Source: Cellulomonas wangsupingiae (GTDB lineage: Bacteria > Actinomycetota > Actinomycetes > Actinomycetales > Cellulomonadaceae). From it: a stretch of 64,000 nt of DNA. Where the stretch lies: NCBI RefSeq assembly GCF_024508275.1, contig NZ_CP101989.1:744001-808000 (forward strand), written 5' to 3'. The notes beneath the pieces were generated by a model that ran no database searches, had not been told where the DNA came from, and saw nothing but the letters and a program-made list of their open reading frames with translations. Made by a program: the position numbers and the translations under genes. Positions 45,078 to 52,811 of this stretch are shown here, piece by piece. Each line of letters opens with the position of its first letter. Position 1 is the stretch's first letter.

Positions 45078-46108
45078 CGGCTCAGCCCGCAGCGGGGACC
45101 GGAGCACTGCTCGACCGGCCGCGGGAGCGGGACCCGCTCCTGGCGGTCACGGGGCTGACGACGTCCTTCCCCGACGGCGACGGAGGGCGCGTCCAGGCGC
45201 TCGACGACGTCTCGTTCACCGTGCAGGCCGGACGCACCGTCGGCATCGTCGGCGAGTCCGGGTCCGGCAAGAGCGTGCTCCTGCGCTCGATCCTGGGCCT
45301 GATCGACCCGCCCGGCGTGGTCGAGCGCGGTGACGTGGTGTTCGAGGGGGTCTCGCTGACGCAGTCGTCGGAGGCGGCGCTGCGCCGCATCCGCGGGCGG
45401 GACATCTCGACGGTGTTCCAGAACCCGGCCGGTGCGCTCAACCCGGTGGTGAAGGTCGGCGACCAGTTCGTCGAGGCGGTGCGCCTGCACGAGCGGGTCT
45501 CCCGCCCGGCGGCGTACGAGCGGGCCCTGGCCCTGGTCACCGACGTCGGCTTCGACGACGCGGCCGCGCTCATGGCGACCCGTCCGTACGAGCTGTCGTC
45601 CGGCGTGGTCCAGCGCATCCTCATCGCGATGGCCCTGGTGCACGGCCCCAAGCTGATCCTGGCGGACGAGCCGACGACCAACCTGGACGTCACCGTCGAG
45701 GCGCAGATCCTGGACGCGATCGCCCGGATCCAGGTCGAGTACTCGACCACGGTCATCATCGTGAGCCACGACATGGGGGTCGTGAGCCAGGTCAGCGACG
45801 AGATCGTCGTCATGTACGCCGGGCGGATCGTGGAGCACGGCGAGACCGCGGACGTGCTCACGCGCCCCGCGCACCCGTACACGCGGGCCCTGATCGAGTC
45901 GGTCCCCACCGGGCGGATCACCGCCGGCACGCGGCTGCCGACGATCCCCGGCACGCCGCCGGACCTGTCCCGGCTCGGACCCGGCTGCGCGTTCGCGGAG
46001 CGGTGCGCGTACGCGACGGACCGGTGCGTGACGCAGACACCCCCGCTCGTCCCCGGCACGCACACGCTGCGCGCGTGCCACAACCCCTTGGAGGCGGTGG
46101 CCCCGTGA
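45074..46108 (+). CDS. ABC transporter ATP-binding protein, DppD/OppD type, with a variant signature motif
   Basis: ATPase subunit of the peptide-type importer. The 344-residue protein has Walker A GESGSGKSVL, the Q-loop VFQNPAGALNP, Walker B LILADEPTTNLDVTVEAQIL, the H-loop IVSHDMGVV and the C-terminal Oligo_HPY segment with GCAFAERCAYATDRC. The signature motif, usually LSGGM, reads ELSSGVVQRILIAMAL, so its second Gly is lost and the third residue is Ser. The site formed with the partner ATPase may be of low activity. Confidence 0.93.
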   Translation: MTAQPAAGTGALLDRPRERDPLLAVTGLTTSFPDGDGGRVQALDDVSFTVQAGRTVGIVGESGSGKSVLLRSILGLIDPPGVVERGDVVFEGVSLTQSSEAALRRIRGRDISTVFQNPAGALNPVVKVGDQFVEAVRLHERVSRPAAYERALALVTDVGFDDAAALMATRPYELSSGVVQRILIAMALVHGPKLILADEPTTNLDVTVEAQILDAIARIQVEYSTTVIIVSHDMGVVSQVSDEIVVMYAGRIVEHGETADVLTRPAHPYTRALIESVPTGRITAGTRLPTIPGTPPDLSRLGPGCAFAERCAYATDRCVTQTPPLVPGTHTLRACHNPLEAVAP

Positions 46109-46929
46109 CCACGGACAGCTTCGTCTGCGAGCGGCTCACGAAGTCGTTCGCGCACGGCCCGGACGCCGCCCCGGCGGTGGACGACGTCAGCTTCACGCTC
46201 GGCACCGGCCGGTCGTTCGGCATCGTCGGCGAGAGCGGCGCGGGCAAGAGCACGCTGCTCAAGTGCCTGGTCGGGCTGCTGCCCGCCGACGGCGGGCGCG
46301 TGACGTACGAGGGCCAGGACGTGGGCCGGATGTCCCGCCAGGAGATGCGGGCGTACCGCCGGCGGGTGCAGCTGGTGCTCCAGGACCCCTACACGTCGCT
46401 GCCCGTGAACGCGACGGTCGCGCAGGCGCTCGAGGAGCCCCTCGCCATCCACCGGCTGGGCAGCTCGCAGGACCGCCGCGCCCGCATCCTGCGCGCGCTG
46501 GAGTCGGTGTCGCTCGCGCAGCGGACCCTGGACCGCGGCATCCGCACGCTCAGCGGCGGGCAGCGCCAGCGCGTCGCGATCGCGCGGGCGCTCGTGCTCG
46601 ACCCGCAGACGCTGCTCCTCGACGAGCCGGTCTCCGCCCTGGACGTGTCGGTCCGCGCCCAGGTGCTCAACGTGCTCATCGACCTGCAGGAGGAGCGGGG
46701 TCTGGGGTACGTGGTCGTCTCGCACGACCTCAACGTCATCAAGATCCTCGCCGACGAGGTCGCGGTCATGCTCAAGGGCCGGTTCGTCGAGCAGGGCAGC
46801 GCCACGCAGGTCCTGTACAGCCCACGGCACGAGTACTCCCAGCTCCTGGTCAGCGTCGCACCGTCGGTGGAGCGCAGCCTCGAGAACCGCGCGCAGCGGG
46901 AGCGGCCGGCCGTCGCCGGCACCGTCTGA
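46105..46929 (+). CDS. ABC transporter ATP-binding protein, DppF/OppF type
   Basis: Second ATPase of the importer. The 274-residue protein has Walker A GESGAGKSTLL, Q-loop VLQDPYTSL, a canonical signature LSGGQRQRVAIARAL, Walker B LLLDEPVSALDVSVRAQVLN and H-loop VVSHDLNVI. It starts at a GTG overlapping the previous gene by 4 bp. It lacks the long C-terminal region of most OppF proteins. Confidence 0.93.
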   Translation: MTTDSFVCERLTKSFAHGPDAAPAVDDVSFTLGTGRSFGIVGESGAGKSTLLKCLVGLLPADGGRVTYEGQDVGRMSRQEMRAYRRRVQLVLQDPYTSLPVNATVAQALEEPLAIHRLGSSQDRRARILRALESVSLAQRTLDRGIRTLSGGQRQRVAIARALVLDPQTLLLDEPVSALDVSVRAQVLNVLIDLQEERGLGYVVVSHDLNVIKILADEVAVMLKGRFVEQGSATQVLYSPRHEYSQLLVSVAPSVERSLENRAQRERPAVAGTV

Positions 46930-46985
46930 CGCACGCCCCGCGGCGCCGCAGCGGTGCCGGGCACCTACGAGAAAGGGACGTTCCC

Positions 46986-48344
46986 ATGAAGTTCTCCCCG
47001 TCGTGCGACACGATGGTCGCACTCGGCTCCGTGACCGCCTCCGGCCACCCGGTCTTCGCGAAGAACTCGGACCGGGAGCCCAACGAGGCGCAGTACCTGG
47101 TCCAGCAGCCACGTGCGACCCACGAGGAGCCGATGGTGCAGTGCACGCACGTCGCGATCCCCCAGGTCGAGCGGACGCACGCCTTCATCGGGTCGCAGCC
47201 GTGGTGGATCTGGGGCCTCGAGCACGGCATCAACGAGCACGGTCTCGCGGTGGGGAACGAGGCCGCGTGGTCGCGTGACGAGGCGTCGGTCGAGCCCGGG
47301 CTCCTGGGGATGGACTACGTCCGCATCGCCCTCGAGCGCGCGACGACCGCGACGGAGGCGCTGCACCTGGTGACGGCCCTGCTCGAGGAGCACGGGCAGT
47401 CCGGGTCGTGCTCCTTCGAGGGGCAGACCGCGTACCAGAACAGCTTCATCTTCGCGGACCCCACCACGGCGTGGGTCCTGGAGACGTCGGCCCGGCACTG
47501 GGTCGCGCGGCAGGTCACGGACGTCGCGTCCATCTCGAACGTGTACTCGATCGGCACCGAGTACGACCTGATCTCGCGTGACGCCGTGCAGCACGCGGTC
47601 GACAACGGCTGGCACGACCCGTCGCAGCCGTTCAGCTGGACCCTGGCGTACACCGACACCGGGCTCGACCGGCTGCCCTCGTGCCGTGCGCGCCTGGGAC
47701 GCTCGGGGAGCCTGCTGGCCGGCGACGGGACCCGCGCGGGCGTCGTGCCCGCGACGATGATGGGCTTCCTGCGCGACCACAGCGACGACTCCGGGAAGAC
47801 GGGCAACGACTGGGCGCCGAGCGCGTCGAGCGAGGGCTCGCTGTGCATGCACGCCGCGACCGCGGAGGGGTTCGAGACGGCCGCGAGCACGGTCGCCGAG
47901 CTGCACGGGGACCCGGGGCGCGGCAACGCGACGATCTGGGCGTCCCTCGCCTCGCCGTGCATGTCGGTCTTCGTCCCGCTCTGGAACGACCTCGAGGTCC
48001 CGGCGGAGCTGCGCCGCCCCGAGAGCCTGGCCGGGCCGGACCTCTGGTGGCGGACCGAGACCACGCAGCGCAGGGTCGAGCGCTACTTCGACGTGCTGCA
48101 CCCCGTCGTCGCCCGGCTGGTCGACGTCCAGCAGGCGGCCCTGCTGGCCGACGAGGCGGCGACGCCGGCGGACGGCCGTGCGGACCTGACCCGCCGGGCG
48201 CTCGCCGCGGCGCAGGCGCACGTCGAGCACGTGGCGGACCTCGTCGACCGCACGGGCTTCGAGGGCCGCGTGCCCCCGACCGACCGCAGGGCCACCTACC
48301 TGGACGACGTCGGCACCGGCGCGTCCCTTCCCGCGACCGCATGA
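46986..48344 (+). CDS. C69/secernin-like peptidase
   Basis: The C69 family contains dipeptidases and secernins of the N-terminal nucleophile fold. The 452-residue protein has CDTMVALGSVTASG close to the N-terminus (Cys7 the likely nucleophile, exposed after removal of the first residues), FAKNSDREPNEAQYL, ISNVYSIGTEYDLIS and a secernin-like C-terminal part (SEGSLCMHA). There is no signal peptide, so it acts in the cytoplasm, probably on what the adjoining importer brings in. GAAAGGGA precedes the ATG. Confidence 0.85.
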   Translation: MKFSPSCDTMVALGSVTASGHPVFAKNSDREPNEAQYLVQQPRATHEEPMVQCTHVAIPQVERTHAFIGSQPWWIWGLEHGINEHGLAVGNEAAWSRDEASVEPGLLGMDYVRIALERATTATEALHLVTALLEEHGQSGSCSFEGQTAYQNSFIFADPTTAWVLETSARHWVARQVTDVASISNVYSIGTEYDLISRDAVQHAVDNGWHDPSQPFSWTLAYTDTGLDRLPSCRARLGRSGSLLAGDGTRAGVVPATMMGFLRDHSDDSGKTGNDWAPSASSEGSLCMHAATAEGFETAASTVAELHGDPGRGNATIWASLASPCMSVFVPLWNDLEVPAELRRPESLAGPDLWWRTETTQRRVERYFDVLHPVVARLVDVQQAALLADEAATPADGRADLTRRALAAAQAHVEHVADLVDRTGFEGRVPPTDRRATYLDDVGTGASLPATA

Positions 48345-48355
48345 GGACGGACCCC

Positions 48356-49069
48356 ATGAGCCCGGAACGGATGGACGCGGTCGACCCGCCCGCGCTCGCG
48401 GTGCTCGTCGTGGACCGCATCCGCGACGCGATCATGGACGGCCGGCTGCCCCCGGGGTCGCAGCTCGTCCAGCGGGACCTCGCCCAGCAGCTCGGCGTGA
48501 GCCGCGAGCCGGTCAAGCACGCGCTGCGGGTGCTGGAGGGTGAGGGCCTGGTCGAGGCGCGCCCGCGGCGCACCTCCGTGGTCGCCGAGGTCAGCATGAA
48601 GGCGACCTGGGAGATCTACGAGGCGCGTTCCTGCCTCGAGCCGTTCATCGCCGCGAAGGTGGCCCGCTACCCGGACGCCGACCGGGAGCGGCTCGCCGCG
48701 CAGCTGACCGAGCTGTGCGAGCAGGCCGACCGGACGCACGACGGCGTCGAGCTGGCCGTGCTCGACCGCAGGTTCCACACCCTGCTCTACGAGGCCGCCG
48801 ACAGCGAGCTCATGCTGAGGTTCCTGCGGGCCAACTGGCGCGACATCGAGCGGGTCATGCGCCGGACGTCGAGCACGTCGTGGGTGAGCGTGTCGTGGCG
48901 TGAGCACCGCGAGATCATCGAGGCGATCCGCCGCGGCGAGGTCGAGGAGGTCTCCGAGTGCTCCCGCGAGCACGTCGTGCGGGCCTTCGAGTGGATCGCC
49001 GAGTCGGCGCGGGCCGACGCGGCAGGGCCGGACGCGACGGGGCCGGACGCGACGGGACCGGTGACGTGA
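48356..49069 (+). CDS. GntR-family regulator, FCD subgroup (first)
   Basis: Transcription factor of the FadR/FCD type. The 237-residue protein has an N-terminal winged helix (RIRDAIMDGRLPPGSQLVQR, DLAQQLGVSREPVKHALRVL) and a helical FCD domain with the metal-site pattern (WEIYEARSCLEPFIAAK, DRRFHTLLYEA, WREHREIIEAIRRGE). ATG at 48356 is chosen for GAGG nine bases upstream; ATG 48341 overlaps the peptidase stop and is possible. The gene lies in the ABC-peptidase operon and probably controls it; ligand unknown. The GTATAC sites are candidate operators. Confidence 0.9.
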   Translation: MSPERMDAVDPPALAVLVVDRIRDAIMDGRLPPGSQLVQRDLAQQLGVSREPVKHALRVLEGEGLVEARPRRTSVVAEVSMKATWEIYEARSCLEPFIAAKVARYPDADRERLAAQLTELCEQADRTHDGVELAVLDRRFHTLLYEAADSELMLRFLRANWRDIERVMRRTSSTSWVSVSWREHREIIEAIRRGEVEEVSECSREHVVRAFEWIAESARADAAGPDATGPDATGPVT

Positions 49070-50253
49070 TCCGGGTCCTCGTGGCTCCCGACAAGTTCAA
49101 GGGCTCGTTGTCCGCCCTCGGCGTGGCCGAGGCGGTGGCCGCCGGCGTGCGCGGCGTGCTGGGGGAGGTGCCGGCCGACGGCCGGCCGGGGTGCGAGGTC
49201 GTGTGCCTGCCGATGGCCGACGGCGGCGAGGGGACGGCCGCGTGCTTCGTGGCGGCCGGCTTCACGCCGCGGACCGTGACCGTCACCGGTCCGCTGGGCG
49301 CGCCCGTCGACGCGCCGTACCACCGCCGGGGGCGTGCGGCGTTCGTCGAGCTCGCCGACGCGGCAGGTCTGGCGCTGTGCGGCTCACGGCGCAGCCCGCT
49401 GGATGCCACGACGTCCGGCGTCGGCGAGCTCGTGCGGGCGGCGATCCACGACGGCGCCGACCACGTCTACGTCGGCGTCGGCGGGAGCGCGTCGACCGAC
49501 GGCGGCATCGGCCTCCTCGCGGCGTTGGGCGGCCGGTTCCTCGACCGTGACGGCTACGACCTGCTCCCGGGCGGCGGGGGCCTGGACGATCTCGCCACGG
49601 TCGACCTCTCCGGCGTCCGACGGTCGACGGAGGGTGTCGCCTTCACGCTCGTCGCGGACGTCGACTCGGCTCTGCTCGGTCCCACCGGCGCCGCGCGGGT
49701 GTTCGCGGCGCAGAAGGGCGCCACCGCGCAGGACGTCGACCGGCTCGAACGCGGGCTCGCGCGCCTGGTGGAGGTGGCCACCGCGACCTACGGGCCGGCG
49801 TACCGCGAGGCAGCCGGCCGGCCCGGTGCCGGGGCGGCCGGCGGCGCGGGCTACGCCCTCCTGGCGGCCCTCGGCGCGGAGTACCGCAGCGGGATCGAGG
49901 TGGTCAAGGAGCTCGTGGGCTTCGACGAGTACGCCCGCAGCGCCGACGTCCTCGTCACCGGGGAGGGGCGCGTCGACGAGCAGACGCTGCGCGGCAAGGT
50001 CGTGGCGGGGGTGGCGCAGACCGCGCGCACGCTCGACAAGCGTCTGCTGGTCGTCTCGGGGCGGTGCGACCTGCCGGCCGACGCCCTGCAGGGGCTCGGC
50101 GTCGAGGGCGCCGTGTCGCTGCTGGAGCTCGAGCCCGACGTGCGCACGTGCATGACCGACGCACCCGCCCTGCTGGAGCGGGCCGGGGCGCTGCTGGCGC
50201 AGCGGCACCTGCGCAGCGCGTCGACGCAGGCGGGGGTGGGCGTCACCGGGTGA
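49066..50253 (+). CDS. glxK: Glycerate kinase
   Basis: Phosphorylates glycerate with ATP, linking glyoxylate or serine breakdown to glycolysis. The 395-residue protein of the GlxK/GarK family has MIRVLVAPDKFKGSLSALGV, MADGGEGTAACFVAAG, VYVGVGGSASTDGGIGLLAA and DVLVTGEGRVDEQTLRGKVV. It starts at a GTG overlapping the GntR gene by 4 bp and ends the operon before a strong terminator. Confidence 0.94.
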   Translation: MIRVLVAPDKFKGSLSALGVAEAVAAGVRGVLGEVPADGRPGCEVVCLPMADGGEGTAACFVAAGFTPRTVTVTGPLGAPVDAPYHRRGRAAFVELADAAGLALCGSRRSPLDATTSGVGELVRAAIHDGADHVYVGVGGSASTDGGIGLLAALGGRFLDRDGYDLLPGGGGLDDLATVDLSGVRRSTEGVAFTLVADVDSALLGPTGAARVFAAQKGATAQDVDRLERGLARLVEVATATYGPAYREAAGRPGAGAAGGAGYALLAALGAEYRSGIEVVKELVGFDEYARSADVLVTGEGRVDEQTLRGKVVAGVAQTARTLDKRLLVVSGRCDLPADALQGLGVEGAVSLLELEPDVRTCMTDAPALLERAGALLAQRHLRSASTQAGVGVTG

Positions 50254-50270
50254 CCCGGTGCGTGACCCGA

Positions 50271-50304
50271 CGAAGGCGGTGGACCTGACGGTCCACCGCC
50301 TTCG
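50271..50304 (+). terminator. Strong hairpin after glxK
   Basis: A 15-bp perfect stem (50271-50285 with 50290-50304) with a 4-base loop, 17 bp after the glxK stop. It separates the peptidase operon from the urt operon. Confidence 0.8.
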
Positions 50305-50357
50305 TGCTGCCCGGCGCTGCCGGGTCGGCGCGGGGTCGCGACGCGAGCGGGCGGGAC

Positions 50358-50373
50358 GAAACCCGATGTTTAC
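50358..50373 (+). promoter_or_regulatory. GlnR-like box upstream of urtA
   Basis: GAAAC, six bases, TTTAC, identical in design to the ureA site. It ends 33 bp before the -10 element, nearly the same distance as at the urea-carboxylase gene (32 bp). Confidence 0.55.
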
Positions 50374-50406
50374 CGAACGCGGGCGATCCGCGAAACACGG
50401 CGTCCC

Positions 50407-50412
50407 TAGCGT
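50407..50412 (+). promoter_or_regulatory. -10 element (TAGCGT) of the urt operon
   Basis: TAGCGT is eight bases before an ATG (50421) that opens a 30-codon ORF. No good -35 lies 17 bp upstream, so the upstream GlnR-like box may supply activation. Confidence 0.55.
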
Positions 50413-50420
50413 CCTGCGCC

Positions 50421-50513
50421 ATGGGCACCGGCCTGTATACGCCGTGGGACACAGCGCGGTGGCACGCGGTGGGTCGCTGCCCGAGCCCGGCACCGACCGC
50501 CAGCTCGTCCTGA
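50421..50513 (+). CDS. Putative leaderless leader-peptide ORF upstream of urtA
   Basis: A 30-codon frame starting MGTGLYTPWDTARWHAVGRC and ending in a Pro/Ala/Ser run, with its stop 15 bp before the urtA start. Its ATG is eight bases from the -10, so translation would begin on a leaderless message. It holds two Trp, one Tyr and one Cys in 20 codons. The GTATAC palindrome encodes the Y-T of LYT. It could be a regulatory leader peptide; the coding claim rests on position and the start arrangement only. Confidence 0.45.
   Translation: MGTGLYTPWDTARWHAVGRCPSPAPTASSS
50435..50440. promoter_or_regulatory. GTATAC palindrome in the urtA leader
   Basis: CTGTATACG just after the predicted transcription start, identical over nine bases to the inverted site near ureA. 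A repressor bound here would block the urt promoter. It also forms part of the leader ORF, so a coding origin is possible. Confidence 0.4.
50466..50500 (+). promoter_or_regulatory. Possible RNA hairpin overlapping the leader ORF
   Basis: GCGGTGGGT (50466-50474) can pair with ACCGACCGC (50492-50500), with one G-G mismatch, over a GC-rich 17-base loop. It sits in the second half of the leader ORF and ends 28 bp before the urtA TTG, so ribosome position on the ORF could affect it. Confidence 0.3.
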
Positions 50514-50528
50514 TCGAAAGGCACTCCG

Positions 50529-51812
50529 TTGACCCCTCACCCCCTCCCTGCGCGGACGTCCCGGAAGCGCGCGCTCGCCGTCTCGGCCACCGCGCTCACG
50601 GCTGTGCTCGCCCTGTCGGCGTGCGGCGCCCGGACCGCGTCCGGTGACGCCGGCACCGCGTCGGCGTCCGCGGGCGCCTCGTGCGTCGACACGTCCGGCG
50701 ACTCGGTCAAGATCGGGTTCCTCAACTCGCTGTCCGGCACCATGGCGATCTCCGAGCAGACGGTCCGCGACTCGCTCGACCTGGCCGCCTCGGAGATCAA
50801 CGCCGCCGGCGGCGTGCTCGGCAAGCAGCTCGAGGTCGTCGCCGAGGACGGCGCGTCCGAGCCCACCGTCTTCGCGGAGAAGGCCGAGAAGCTCATCTCC
50901 TCCGACTGCGTCGCCGCGGTCTTCGGTGGCTGGACCTCCTCGTCCCGCAAGGCGATGCTGCCGGTCTTCGAGTCGAAGAACTCGCTGCTCTTCTACCCGG
51001 TGCAGTACGAGGGTCTCGAGGCGTCGAAGAACATCTTCTACACGGGTGCCACGACCAACCAGCAGATCATCCCCGGCATGGACTACCTCAAGGAGCAGGG
51101 CAAGAAGAAGGTCTTCCTCGTCGGGTCCGACTACGTCTTCCCGCGCACGGCGAACAAGATCATCAACGCCTACGCCGAGGCGAACGGCATCGAGATCGTC
51201 GGCGAGGAGTACGCGCCGCTCGGGCACACCGACTTCGCGACGATCGTCAACAAGCTGAAGTCGTCCGGCGCGGACGCGGTGTTCAACACCCTCAACGGCG
51301 ACTCCAACGTCGCGTTCTTCAAGGAGTACAAGAACGTCGGCCTGACCGTGGACGCCACCCCCGTGGTCTCGGTGTCGATCGCCGAGGAGGAGGTCGGCGG
51401 CATCGGCGTCGACAACATCGTCGGCCAGCTCACCGCCTGGAACTACTACCAGACGGTCGAGTCCCCGGCGAACACCACGTTCGTCGCGGCGTTCAAGGCC
51501 GAGTACGGCGAGGACCGCCCCACGTCCGACCCGATGGAGGCCGCGTACACCTCGCTGTACCTGTGGAAGGGCATGGTCGAGAAGGCCGAGTCCTTCGACG
51601 TCGCGGACATCCAGGAGGCCGCCGACGGCGTCACGTTCGACGCCCCCGAGGGCACGGTCACGGTGAACGGCGACAACCACCACATCGCCAAGACGGCGTA
51701 CATCGGCAAGATCGACGCCGACGGCCTCATCTACCCCGTGTGGGAGTCCGACGGCCCGATCGAGCCGGACCCGTTCCTCGAGGGCTACGACTGGGCCGAG
51801 GGCCTGTCCTGA
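50529..51812 (+). CDS. urtA: Urea/short-chain-amide ABC transporter substrate-binding lipoprotein UrtA
   Basis: Binds urea or short amides outside the membrane for import. The 427-residue protein has a lipoprotein signal with lipobox LSAC (Cys about residue 32) and UrtA/FmdD segments: [97 protein letters not shown]. The TTG start has GAAAGG eight bases upstream. The YP-Q-YEG-E segment is typical of urea and amide binders; guanidine- or amide-type specificity cannot be excluded. Confidence 0.93.
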   Translation: MTPHPLPARTSRKRALAVSATALTAVLALSACGARTASGDAGTASASAGASCVDTSGDSVKIGFLNSLSGTMAISEQTVRDSLDLAASEINAAGGVLGKQLEVVAEDGASEPTVFAEKAEKLISSDCVAAVFGGWTSSSRKAMLPVFESKNSLLFYPVQYEGLEASKNIFYTGATTNQQIIPGMDYLKEQGKKKVFLVGSDYVFPRTANKIINAYAEANGIEIVGEEYAPLGHTDFATIVNKLKSSGADAVFNTLNGDSNVAFFKEYKNVGLTVDATPVVSVSIAEEEVGGIGVDNIVGQLTAWNYYQTVESPANTTFVAAFKAEYGEDRPTSDPMEAAYTSLYLWKGMVEKAESFDVADIQEAADGVTFDAPEGTVTVNGDNHHIAKTAYIGKIDADGLIYPVWESDGPIEPDPFLEGYDWAEGLS

Positions 51813-51845
51813 GTCCTGTCCTGCACGTCAGGACGCATCCCTGAC

Positions 51846-51889
51846 GCGGGTGGCCCGGTCCGGTCCCAGGTGAGGACCGGGCCACCCGC
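51846..51889 (+). terminator. Strong hairpin between urtA and urtB
   Basis: A 16-bp perfect stem (51846-51861 with 51874-51889) with a 12-base loop. A smaller GTCCTG/CAGGAC hairpin precedes it. It probably acts as a partial terminator or a stabiliser giving more binding protein than permease, as is common in ABC operons. Confidence 0.7.
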
Positions 51890-51926
51890 GGGGGACGTCG
51901 AACCACCCCACGGAAGGCGGCGCCGC

Positions 51927-52811
51927 ATGGACGCCCTGTTCTCCCAGCTCTTCGCGGGCCTGAGCCTCGGCTCGGTGCTCCTGCTCGCGGCGCTCGGCCT
52001 GGCCCTGACGTTCGGTCAGATGGGCGTCATCAACATGGCGCACGGCGAGTTCATGATGGCCGGCGCGTACACGGCCTTCGTGCTGCAGACCTTCATCCCC
52101 GACGCGGGCGTCTCGCTGCTCGTCGCGCTGCCCGTCGGGTTCGTCGTCGGCGGTCTGCTGGGCCTGCTGCTGGAGGTCACGCTGATCTCCCGGATGTACC
52201 GGCGACCACTGGACACGTTGCTCGTGACGTTCGGCGTGGCGCTCGTGCTGCAGCAGCTCGCACGCGACGTGTTCGGCGCCCCCAACGTCGACGTGCGCGC
52301 ACCGGCGTGGCTGTCCGGCGCCGTGCCGGTCCTCGGCATGAACCTGCCGAAGACCCGCCTGTTCATCCTCGCGCTGGCGATCGCCTGCGTCGTCGCGCTG
52401 TCGCTCGTGCTGAGGATGACGTCGCTGGGCCGGCGGATCCGCGCGACGGTGCAGAACCGCGACCTGGCCGAGACGTCCGGCGTCTCGACGCGCGCCACCG
52501 ACCGGCTCACGTTCTTCGTCGGCTCCGGCGTCGCCGGGGTGGCGGGCGTCGCGCTGACCCTGCTCGGGTCCATCGGCCCGACGCTGGGCACCAACTACAT
52601 CGTCGACGCGTTCCTCGTGGTCGTCGTCGGCGGCATCGGGCAGCTCAAGGGCGCCGTCATCGCGGCGTTCTCCCTGGGCATCCTGCAGGCCACGTTCGAG
52701 TACTCGACGACGGCCAGCCTGGCGAAGGTCCTGCTCTTCGTCGTCATCGTCGCGTTCCTGCAGGTCCGGCCGCAGGGCCTGGTCTCGGTGCGGACGAGGA
52801 GCCTGGCGTGA
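51927..52811 (+). CDS. urtB: Urea ABC transporter permease UrtB
   Basis: Branched-chain-amino-acid-type permease. The 294-residue protein has LFAGLSLGSVLLLAALGLAL, FGQMGVINMAHGEFMMAGAY, RRIRATVQNRDLAETSGVST and VVVVGGIGQLKGAVIAAFSL, with about eight membrane helices. It is shorter than UrtB proteins that carry an extra N-terminal domain. GGAAGG precedes the ATG. It overlaps urtC by 4 bp. Confidence 0.93.
   Translation: MDALFSQLFAGLSLGSVLLLAALGLALTFGQMGVINMAHGEFMMAGAYTAFVLQTFIPDAGVSLLVALPVGFVVGGLLGLLLEVTLISRMYRRPLDTLLVTFGVALVLQQLARDVFGAPNVDVRAPAWLSGAVPVLGMNLPKTRLFILALAIACVVALSLVLRMTSLGRRIRATVQNRDLAETSGVSTRATDRLTFFVGSGVAGVAGVALTLLGSIGPTLGTNYIVDAFLVVVVGGIGQLKGAVIAAFSLGILQATFEYSTTASLAKVLLFVVIVAFLQVRPQGLVSVRTRSLA

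Noticed and set aside
50413..50528. Guanidine-type riboswitch in the urtA leader
   Set aside because: None of the conserved blocks of guanidine-I, -II or -III could be placed; a leader ORF and operator explain the region better.
50529..51812. urtA as a general branched-chain amino acid binding protein
   Set aside because: The YPVQYEG segment, UrtC GGTNGLNG and UrtD HGQKQWLEIGM together point to the urea/amide subgroup.
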